A stretch of 64,000 nt of DNA from Nereocystis luetkeana (lineage: Eukaryota > Sar > Phaeophyceae > Laminariales > Laminariaceae): positions 4,527,161 through 4,591,160 of the forward strand of contig JARUPZ010000030.1 of assembly GCA_031213475.1 (NCBI GenBank), given 5' to 3'. Of this stretch, positions 37,101 through 49,000 are shown in pieces. Both the position numbers and the translations under genes were made by a program. Positions within the stretch are counted from its first letter, which is position 1. Each line of letters begins with the position of its first letter. The notes beneath the pieces were generated by a model. It saw nothing but the letters and a program-made list of their open reading frames with translations. It did not search any database and was not told the DNA's origin.

Positions 37101-40100
37101 TATCGTTACCGTTACCGCTATCGTTACCGTTACCGCTATCGTTGCCGTTACCGCTATCGTTACCGTTGCCGTTATCGTTACCGTTACCGCTGCCGTTATC
37201 GTTGCCATTGCAGCTACGCCCACTCGTACCGTCACCGATATCGTCAGAGTGGCACCCACCGTTACCACTACTGTTGCCGTCACCATTACCGTTTACCGCC
37301 GCCGTCACCGCTCCCGTTACCGATGTCGTCTTCATTACCGCTGCTGTTACCGTTACCGACACTGTTACCGACACTGTTACTGCTATCGCTACTGTACCGT
37401 CACCTATACCGTAACAAACCGTCAGCAATATGTCTCGCAACAACACGGCGTCAGCGACAGGCTACAGTTGCGTAACGACTGTTGCTGCTGCCGCTGTTGT
37501 GCTTACCTTCGCGACGGCCATGACGAGGTCTTCATGAGCCCTCTGCAGCTCGCACAGCTCGCTCCGGAGCCGCAGGCACTCCTAAAAAATCGTTCACCAT
37601 CACCGAGGGTTGTGGGTTTCAGGTTTCAGGCCATCGACCATTTGGGTTTTCGATCGCCGAGCGTTTCGACGACCACACAAAAAGCGGAGAGCACGAGGAA
37701 GGAGCAGAGGAAGGGGCGAACGGTCAATCAACGTGTTGCAGCTTCACCACCATCCCCCCCCCCCCCCACGCAAACACTCAAAAGCCCGGGATTGAGGGCG
37801 CTGTACCTGGTGGGGTGGTAGATGCAATTGTCTATCGACGGTGGAACCGGTTGAGGGATCGCCTTGACAGGATAAACGCCAAAAAAACGCGCTCCGTTAT
37901 ACCGTAACACACCTACCGGGTCCACTACATGTAACAATAGCAACTCATAATCCCAAATCCCAATCCCAACCCCAACCCCTACTCCAATCCCGAATTCAAA
38001 ATCCAAGTCTATTCCCAGTCCAAACTCTAGCCCCGATCACAGCTCTAACCCCAACCACAGCTCTAACCCCCACCCGAATTCTACTCCCAACTTCAACTCT
38101 AACTCCAACCCCAACCCCGACTCTTACCCCAATTGCAAACTCTAACCCAACCCCAGCTCTAACCCCAACCACAACTCCAACCCCAACTTTAACCCCAACA
38201 CCAGCGCTACAGCCCAAACGCAACAGCTGTACAGCCCATACAGTAGGAAACCTACAAGAACAGTTGTTTGTATGTGACGTTGATGCCAGTAGCGCCGGCA
38301 ACGTGAAGAAAAAGGGAGAACAAAGTGCCGCGATCGGGATAAGAACTCGAGTTGCAGCGGGGCACCGACGGATCAGCGTTGGCAGCAGCCGAACGTAACA
38401 GCAGCTGCACGTCTGTCCTAGGGGGCATTGTCACACATGTTTACACACGTGGTGACATCGACAAAACGTTGCAGAACCAGAAGCAGCAGAAGCAGACCCG
38501 GCAGTACATCAAAGCGTGCCAAGAAAAGCGAAAACAATAATTAACAAACACCCAACACACCCGGTAGTACTCAACAGCAAAACATCAAAACAGCCAGTAA
38601 CACAACAAAACAAACGAATCGAGCAATCAAAGAACCACAAAATCGAAACATGCGAAGAAGCGCGAAACAACCCCCAGAAAAATACACCAAGCACATAATC
38701 ACCATAACACAAAAAACACACACAAAAAAACAAAAAAAAAACATACGTAAAGAAAAGCGTAAACTCCATCCATCGCACCCCCGTGGCGGCACCTGCAAAG
38801 CATCCTGTCGCGACTCTCTCAGCGCGTTGTTTTCTCTCTCGAAGATCTCCCTCCCGCTGTTCCGAATGTCCGCCAACTCCTTCGCGCTCTGCTCCCGCAA
38901 CCTCCCCACCTCCGCCTCCAACCGCTCCTCGTGCTCTGACCGCGTCCGTTCCCGAACCGACAACAGTTCCGCCGCAAGCGCATCCTTGGCGCGTTCAAGG
39001 TCCCGTAGGCGTTCATTCCCTGCCTCGCATTCTCGCCCGAGCCGGTCCGCCCTGCTCTGCGCCTCGGTCAGCTGGTTTTCCAAGTGGCGGGTATGGATGC
39101 GGGAGGGGAGGGGGCGGGCAAGCAGCAACAAGCAAGCAGGCAGTTGACCAACCACACAAACCTACCGAACAAAACAATCAATCAACCAATGAACCATTCA
39201 ACCATACAATGAGACAGCCAATCAATCGATTGATAAAAAAATAACTCAATCAAACAATCAATTAATCAATCAACTAACCAACCGATCAAATCAATATAAC
39301 ATTAACCAAACAATCAATCAATCAATCAAACAATCAATTCACCAATCGATCAAACGATCGAACAACAAGCTAACTGCCGTGCGAGCAAGAACCCCACGAC
39401 TTTCTAGGGGTTTTACACCGGAGTGCTTCGGGCCGGGGCTGGCGGCGGCGGTGTTGGGGAGGAGGAGCGTATCTCGAACAACGGGACGCCCTGCCGCGGG
39501 CTTTCCTTGCTCACCTCTCGGTGCAGATACGTCTTGTCCATCTCCAGCATGGCGCTCCGTTGAGACGCATCCTATTAATAGTGACAATGAGAGCCGGAAA
39601 CGATGTCGTTCTGCTGAGGTTCAATAGTTCCAAACACTTCGGCAACACAGACCGGAGAATGTTTTAAGACAGCAAGACTTGAAGGTCAGGCAACCTTCGG
39701 CGGGGTCACGAACGGCGGCAGGGGCGGCGGGGGGGCGGGGGGGGGGGGGGGCAGGGCGGGCTGGACGGGGTGGCATGCAGCAACACCAGCACTATCTGCG
39801 CTACTGTAGACTACCCCCACCGCCAACACCAGCACCACAGCACACCAACACACACCAACACGAGCACGAACACTACCAGCACGAACACCACCATCACCAT
39901 CAATACCACAATCACCACCACTACCATACAACACCATCGCCGCCACCACCACCACCACCCTCCCTACCTGAGCATCCCTCGCGGCCGCCTTCTCCGACGC
40001 CGCGACGTCGACGAGTGCCTCCGCTTGACTCTTTGAAAGCGCCCGAGCCGCGTCCAGCTCGAGCCGCGCTGCGCTCAACAGAGCCTCAACCTCGTCAAAC

Positions 40101-43000
40101 CTGACCGCGCAAGCAACAAAACACACGCGGGAAGAATCCCACGCCCGCCACCAATTGCATCGAAAGCCCTGGCAGATAATCGCCAAATCGTTTTCAGTGT
40201 CTTGCGCGGGAGCTCTGAATCGTTAAACTAGCGGCGCCACGCGCGGTGGTGGAACGTCCAGCCGGTAAAATATAAAATCGAATCGCCTCAATCAGAAACT
40301 TCCGTGCTTTTTCCCTGAGGGATCTCCAGGCGGGGCCAAGAGGTCGGTCGGCGGAGCGCTTCTCCTTGGATGAACACGAACCGTCCACAAAGAAAATTCA
40401 GCGCTTTTTCTGAGGCGCGGTCGGGGCCCCGGACCGGCAGCAGAGCGTCTCTCGGTGGGTGCATACAAGACACGCCATACCGAAAATTCTCCCATTTTTT
40501 CTTGATACAAGCAGGAATCCCTACCGGGCCAGCGTCGTACGCTACGATAGTGGCTTTGCGAATATTTTATGATCATGAGGGTCGTGTCTTAACCCTCAAG
40601 AAAATTTTGAGGGAAAACTTAACGATCAAAACTGACGATTACAGCATCGGGCACTGCGCGGTTGGGGGATGATGAAAAAAAATCTGGTGCCCGAATCACA
40701 ATCCATGCAATCGGACAACACCACCACATGCATGTCAGGCATTTCCTACTGATGGACGGTTTGATTAAAAAAAAAAACGAAACCTACCGCTTTTTTGGTT
40801 CGCGGTTTCGTGGTCTCAAAAAGGGGTTAAGGAGCTCTGCTCCTCACCCATTTTTTCTTTCCATTAAAAAAAAAGTGAAAATGCAACCCGACGAATCCTT
40901 GTTCAAGATAGGTACCACTCTGTTCCTAAACAAGGACCGTTTCTATTCGATTTTTAATATAGAAAACGTCGTTATATACAGGGACAGACTGGCATGCATC
41001 ACGAAGAGTGCTGCCGAGCGCGAAGCAGGCACGACAACCATAATGGCTAATAGTTCCGTTGAGGAGCCCCTCGAAACCCTAAACAGGATGTTTGCGAAGA
41101 ATTCGGTAGGGCTGGGTTTCTTGCAATCCGTTTCCTATTCAGTACAATATCATACCAGGTAATATATAATAGATATAATAGACGGTTCAATGGTTGATAC
41201 CACTAAAATTATCAACCATTGTTGGGATCGCTATCTCGGGAGGGGGGGGGGTCCCGAAGAGAGTTCATCTGCGTGTACACTATAATTTTCTTTTTTGTTT
41301 TCGGCGATCACTTTTTACTTTCTAGCTCAACTCGTGGGGGGTTTCATCTTTCTGCGGGCAAGCCGTGGTCACAGGTGCTACAAGCTCGTAACACATACGG
41401 TACCTGGTAAATATTAGACAGCATAAGCAATGATGCAACGATAAGTCTTAGGGGGGGGGGGGGGGGGACTCAATATCATGGCACACCGCATGCATGGCTG
41501 TCGCCTACCAGGTATCTGTTATTTCAGAGCCACATTGGCGGCCTACTGCCACGGTAAGGAGGGGGGCACCTGCGGGCCTTGTCCCTGTTCTCGTCGGCCA
41601 ATCGCTGCGCCTCCCTTGCCCTCGCGCTCGCGTCCTCCGCCCGCTCCTTCAACGCCTCCAGATCTACCTTCAAACCTTCCTGAAGACACCCGGCACACAT
41701 AATCGTTTGAAACATTGATGTAAAAACGGCTACCAATGGTGCTGGTTTTCGGCATGGGTACTCGTATGCTGCGGCAGGGAAGTGGGTGCGTGGCGCGAGG
41801 CCAACAGCGGCAGCAGAAATAACACTTTCAGCAGGAGCAGCAGCAGAACAGCAGTAGTAGCAGTAGCGGTAGAAATAGCAGTAGCACCAGCAACAACAGC
41901 AACAGCATTAGCAGTAGCAGCAGAGGCTTCAGTAACACAAGAAGTGCATACGACTTGGCCCAAAGTCGCCAAAATAGATTAACAGCGCGCACGATCCCCT
42001 CATTGCAGCTATAAACTTCCGAGAACTTTCCCAGGCATCGGGAACAGGGCTAGGGCTACTGTTTCGGATTTAGAGTCGAGCATAAATCAAACCAACTTGT
42101 ACAGAGTTGGGAGCCATGCAACGATACGGGTATCATTTTTCGGCCAAAATGCTTACGACTGCTCCCTTGATGCACTCCTGACCTTTTCTACGAGATATCG
42201 ACCAAAACAATGGTTGGTAGCTTCGGTATTACCAACCATCTACGAGCAGCGTGAGGACCCACAGAAAAATACGGGTAGGAAGATCATGCTGCCTTGCCTG
42301 TGCGCCTGTGCCCGTGCCGTACGACTCCTTGCATCAACCATTGCAACTAGTGCAACCATTGTGGCTCGGACACCATGTTGTAGAATACCACCCCATCATG
42401 CCCCAATGACGCAGCAGCAGCAGCAGCAGTGCCCGTTGCTGCAATCGTCATTTCCCCGCCCCCTGCCAAATACTCCTTCGCAGTGGCCACCGCACAAGGT
42501 GACGGTCGCCGATGGGCTACTATCAGATACCACTCTGTCCGTAAATATAAGGATCGCTTGGTATTAACAATAGCGTATAAAAGGTTCGTATATATCCGCC
42601 CAGAGTCTCCAGAGGACTAATGAGGATCCATCCAACGTTGTCGGAAATGTTTTTTTACAGTACTTGTCGTTGTACACCTACTTGAAGTAGTAGTAGGCTG
42701 TATAGACCATGGGCTTGTTTGTCCAGATCTTGATTTGTTTTTCTATTGTCCAGATCTTGATTTGTTTTTCTTTGGGGTGAGGTAGAGGGCTCCTTAACCC
42801 TTTCACTTGCAGTACTCCAGCCCCTCGTTTCGGGGACAAAACTTCCTAGATTCCGAGTGGTTTGTCCCCATAGCGGGACTTAGTTACTACAAGTATAAGA
42901 GTTGGTGTGAGGAGGATCAGAAACATACCAGGTAAGCATTACTGTAGCAGCTACCCCTCACATAGCACGCGTGCTTGACCGAGTTGTATACCCCACTCGC

Positions 43001-43035
<35 letters not shown>

Positions 43036-46000
43036 CATCATCAGCAGCAGCAAGGGCAGCTGTAGCGGGGCGAGGCGAAGGAACGACGCAATCCGCCGAC
43101 CGACGGGGCCGCATTTAACCGATTGATCGACCGGTGTGTTAGGTCCAACGAACCCACTGATGTCGTGACGGTCCACTGACCTCTCGTGCTGTCGTGAGGC
43201 GCCTGGCGCGGGCGTCCTCTCTGCGCTGAAGCTCTCCCATCTCAGTCGTGGCCAAGAGCTGCTCCTGCGTTTTCTCCAGCTCCCTGAAAAAACAAAAAAA
43301 TAGGCTCAAACACTCAACACCTCGGACAGATCAGACAGATCATGATCTATCTATCAATCTATCTGTCTACTGTAGATGATCTAGTTCCTCGCCTGCCGTT
43401 GTGAGAGGTTGCGCAAGATCTGTATAGTACAGATCGTCCCACTCAGGAAACATGTGCTGCCGTAGACCATGCAGGTTATATATACAGCTCCCACCCGGTA
43501 ACATGAGCTAGATCATACAGATCATACAAGACCGGGAATAGATCTATCTGCCTTGAAATATCTAGATTATAAAGTGGGAATCGATGATCTGTTTCAGGAG
43601 TGAATCAGTCAACATCAATAATTCGCCCGCGATTGCGATTTCGCTCTGCTTTTCGGCGGAAGACCGAGGACACGAATATGGTTATAATGCCGGACACATC
43701 AACAAAACAACAACAAACAGACCAAAAACAAACAGAACAAAAAAGCTTTCGAACGAACACACCGTACCTCCGAGTGCGCTCTAGCTCTCGCTTGCTGGAA
43801 GCAACGAGATCGTAGGCCTTGAGCGAAACGTACTCCTGCGCCACACAGACAGATCAAGTAGAGAGAAGAAGAGAGATAATTCGTGGAACCTACTTCAAGC
43901 GTGTGAACGTTAAACATTGGCAGACGGTGGTACTGATGTCAAGCAAAGGATCGGAAAGGAACGGGTAAAGTAGCACCTTCGTCGAGCTTTCTGTAGGCGG
44001 GAAAACGCTGAACTAAACAAGCACGTTCGTACCTTCGTCGTCTGTTCCTCCTCGGGGACCCTCCTCAACTCTCTCGCCAAGGCATCGCTCATTGCCAAGT
44101 CCTTGTACATCTCTCTTTTGTCCCGCAGCCGCGCCTCCAGTTTGTCCCTGACCGGCACCAACAAGAGGCGGGCGATGTTTTCTATAAAATAACTAAATAA
44201 ACTGAAAACACACACGAACACATATATACATATATAGACCACACTTTGAACAAAAATCGACAGCATCGAAACGCACACATGAAAACACACGGACAAACGC
44301 ATAGTCTTTACCCCTCGGGGCCTTCCCGGACTTTCCACGCCTTACGCTTGCCTGCTTGAGAGACTATTATAGCCATTCCGATGCCACAACAGCGCCAAAA
44401 AGTTAGAAAACGTCTGCATGTCGGAGTCTCCAATGATACTATTACGGGGGACCATACTAAATTAGACCTGCGGTATACACAAAAACTTATAAATTTCGCT
44501 ATTTTTACTAAAAACAATATTTGGTCCTACTTACTATGGTCCCCCGTAATATTTAACAAATACAAAAAATGACCTCCTACTGTACGTGACCACGCTCCAG
44601 GTCTCTATTCTCAACCCTTCAGGCTATTGCACAACTTGCCCTTAATCCTAAAAGTTCGTCCCAAAAAAACTAGGTGCAGCTCTAAAATGGATAAAAAAAT
44701 CAAATCCGATTACAAGTCAGTCACGCTCAGATTTCCGCGTGAAATTCCCACCGAGTACGCCAGGGTTTCCATTTTGTCATGAGGCATTTCCATGATGCTT
44801 TCTTGTGAGGGCAGGGGAACCGGGGTAAGCGGGCGACTCGTACACACCTCTCTGTCTCCAGCAACTCCTCGCCCTTTTTCAGGCCCGCTATTTGCTCCAG
44901 CCAGCGCTTCTCGAGGTCCTGCACTTGTGACTCATGCCTGCGTCCGGCGCCATAGGTCGACGCGAACACAACGGAGTGTGGGTGGGTGGGTAGGAGTGTG
45001 GGTGGGTCTGAGGGTGGGTGGGTGGGTGGGTGGATGGGTGGATTGGAGTGTGGTTGGGGGGAGGTTTGATGGATTGGGTGGGTGGGTGAGTCGGTGAGTG
45101 GGTGGGTGGGTAGGTCGGTGAGTGAGTGGGTGGGTGGGTGGGAGGGTGGGTGGGAGGGTGGGTAGGATGATGGGAGGGTGGGTAGGAGGAGAGTACTGCG
45201 CAGGCGCAGAGGGAAGAAAATGTACTGCAGACACTGGCATGTGTCAGCATATTATTCGGTCGATGTCGACAGATATGCGATACGCGGTGAGATTGTCAAC
45301 AGGGTTTTGACAATCACGGAGAGAAAAAACAACGAGCATTTCGGCCATAAGTACGTAGCAGTATCTCGCGCGTGTTTCGCGTGCCGGTTGACCTAACCCC
45401 CCCCCCCCCCTTCTCGCCAGTATCACGACAAGACGCGCGCGCCTCTATAACCTGTACCTGTACTTTCAGACGCCATACCGGTACATATTATACGGCTGCC
45501 CGTTTTCTGTCGGACTGGGCGCTGGTCGCGTCGACACTCAAGAACCACGATGCGCGCGATTAAAAAAACACACTCACACACACACGAGAGATCGCGTCCA
45601 CCTCAGATGAATCTTTCAGCGTGAACCTATACTATTACGGGGGGCCATAGTTAACAGGACCTGTGGTATACATAAAAACCTATATATTCAAGCATTTTTA
45701 CTCACAATATTTGGTCCTATTAACTATGGTCCCCCGTAATAGTAATGGGTATATATATATACCATTCCAAAGATGATCACACACTAATTCCAAGTAGTTT
45801 GTCCCCAAGAAAGGTGTGGCGCGAAGTTTTGAAGTGAAGGACGTGGAAAACCACAGGGCTAAGCCCATTGGAGGAGACAGCCCCCGTCTTCTCAGAGCTC
45901 GCACGCGCGCCTGCCGTACGTAGTTCTCACACTATCGCACCGCATCCGGGTGCGCCCGGGCCAGTATTTTGGCGACACTTCACATAAAAAAAAGGTCAGA

Positions 46001-49000
46001 ATGAAAAAACAAAAAACCGGACCGCTGTGATCACAGGACGGTTGGAGATACTTTATTTTTCGTTTACTTTTTCCAATTTTGGCATACTTGGTTCAAGAGA
46101 CCCCCCTCACTTTAGACACGGGGCGGACAGGGAGAGATGTACTCGATGTCATGTATGGCCGTTATCGTATGGCAATTGACCTTCGCATCCCTATAATGCC
46201 GGACGGAGCAACTCGGGTTTTCACCGACCAGGCAGGCATGGCTTGCACTGAGCGCGAAGCGCCGTGAGGTGTCCGGCGAGTCGCATGAAGGCTGAGCTGC
46301 ATCCTACTAAGAACCGCTTGTGAGGCGGACTTGCATATGGATGGCAGCTTCAATGAGTTAACTTAATTTCCGGCGTAGCCACTTCCAGAGACAGCAATGG
46401 GAGTACTACGTAACTGCGTCTTGGGTGCCTTACCATAAATACTACCAGGTACCAGATACGTGATACGATCATTCCCCTTGTGCGGAGTAAAGGTTCTCCA
46501 TCCCGCACAAAATATCTAACTCGACCACCAGCTGTGACCGACCACCCAGAAAGCAAAAACAAAAAGGGCACCCTGGTTGTCTTTGTAGCTCAAGTAGTCT
46601 CAGCGGCATGTCAGCGGCATGTTTTGCAATATCGTTGCCAATCGACACACCGACGCCAACCTAGAGGGAGGGGGGGGGGGGTGTACTCGATAGGAGAGAT
46701 GTACTCGATCTCATGCATGGCCGTAGTCGTATGACCATAGGGGGGGGGGGGGTACTCTTTTGTTGCTTGCCTTAGTCATTTGACAATTGACTATGCATCC
46801 CTTTCGAGACGGAGCACCGTTCCTACTCCTAATAGAGACACCTCCAACAATTGGGCGCTCATTACGTTGTTTCCATATATTACATAAACACTTTTTGCTA
46901 GTCTTATCCCCTCTAGAGGGGGGTCTCTAAAACCAAGTGATGAAAATTTGGAAAAACAAAGAAAGAAAGAAAAAATGTCATAAAAATCGTCCTGTGATCA
47001 CAGCGCTCCGGTTCTGTCCTGCACTCTGACCTCTTACTATGTGAGGTGTCGCAAAAAGGCTTGCTCCGGGCGCAATCGCCGCACCGATGTAGCTAGTGGC
47101 CGACTCACACACGGAGCAGCGGAAGCTGAAGAAAGGAGCCCGCTCTACGAAGGTCGACTACAGTAGTGTACTAAAGACGCGCCCGTGGGTTTCAGCAGCA
47201 GTGGCACGGCAACGACAAACACACCCGCGAGGTTATCCTTAACCCCTGTAATGCTGCTGCAACCCACGTTTGGCGGACAAACCCGTTGGAGGCAGAGTTG
47301 GGATCGTTTTCCGCAGCACCGAAAGGTGATGCTAATCCATTTACTAGTGCACAGCTACACGCAGAACCCTCAACCTGACTCTAATTCCAAGTATTCTGTT
47401 CCCGCAACTACACTGCGGGCCTAAGCGGGTTCAGAACGGGAGAGGCTGGCAGTAGGGCGACCTCAGCTACCCCTCCTCTCTCAATCAACCGCGGGAGAAA
47501 TAAAGACGCCCGCGTCGCCTGTGCCACCGCCGTCGATGTCGTCGCGGCCGCCGGCGACGGTGACGAGAGTAAAGCCTCTCGCGGGTGTGTGCGCACGGCA
47601 CAACGTTTGCTCAAGTCATACCACAGACGCCCCTACACGCGCCGCGCAAACCCAGTCGCCGCCGCACCTATGCGGGTTTTCGCTGCGCATGTAGACAAAA
47701 TAATCACGGACGGCATGCATACGTACGTCCCCGGCTCGCTTTCGTGCACCTACCTAGCCGCTGGCGATGGTGCCAGCCCCCGTCCCCATCAGCGCGAACC
47801 ATCCTATGCGCTTTATAATACAGCAGCTTTCTACCCCTTCAGAAGCGCACCCGCGTGTTGGGGACAAAACTACTTGGAAATAGAGTGGAATTATTTAGCA
47901 GTGGTAGAAGGTTTGAGGCACGCCCTATCAACACTTTTGGGGCAAAACTGCAGTCAGTCTCGTCTTCGGGATAAACTACTTATTACGGGGGACCATAGAT
48001 AATAGGACCTATGATATACATAAAAACGTACATATTTAACCATTTTTACTAACAATATTTGGTGCTACCAGTCTGACCCGAAATATAGGAACCGGTAGCA
48101 TATAAATATTCAATCCAAACGTTCCTTATATTTTGGTTCAGAGTGGTATTAACTATGGTCCCCCGTAAATAGAATTTGTGTGGTTTGTTCCTAAAACGGG
48201 ACTGACTGTAGCTCGTCCTCAAAGGGTTAGAGGGGTGTGGGGCATGTATTAACCCTTTCACAACTACAACTACAACCTCGTTTATGGATTTTAGGGTTGA
48301 GCGATTCTCACCGAGGTGAAAGCGTTAGAGGCACGGAAAATACATGTAAGATACAAACGACCCAGCATCCGTTCAATATCATAACCCTGTGTGGTGTTAC
48401 CTCGCTCTCTCAGACCGAAGCTGACCCTCCAGATTGTCCCGGCATCTCTCCAGGTGCGCCATCTCTTCGTCCAGCTGCAGCACGCGCGCCTTCACCGCCT
48501 CCCCCGGCAGCCCCTCCAGCAAACCCACTCTCTGTCCTGTCGTGAAGCCTAGCGCGTCTGTGCCGTGCATGCCGACCACGCCCGCCCGTGGCCCCATGCC
48601 ACCCCCGCCACCGCTGGCGCCGGCGCCTAAACCTCCACCGTTGGCAGCGAGGTGGAATTTTTTACCGAGAAGGCTCATCAGCGCGGCCTCGTCCTCCGAA
48701 AATGGCAGCTGTAAGGATAGCGTCGCCGAGGAGGACGACCCCGTGTCTTCCGAAAACATGCCTCTGTCCCCACCGCCACCACCGCCACCGCCATCGCCAC
48801 CGCCACCGCCGCCGCTAGCGCCGCCTGGGCCGCCGCCCAAGTCTCCGAGAAAACGTAAAGAGGCGCTCCTATTCCTAGTACCCCCCACTCCCCCCGCGGG
48901 CAATACTGAGCCACGCCCTCCCCTCAGCGGGTAACCCGCGCCCCCCCCTGCCCCTTCCCTGAACCCCCTGCCGCCCCCGCCCCCGCCCCCATCCCGGAAC

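Noticed and set aside
36531..37821. Thr-Val and Gly-Asn-Asp repeat proteins
   Set aside because: Minisatellite translation on both strands within a PIBF1 intron.
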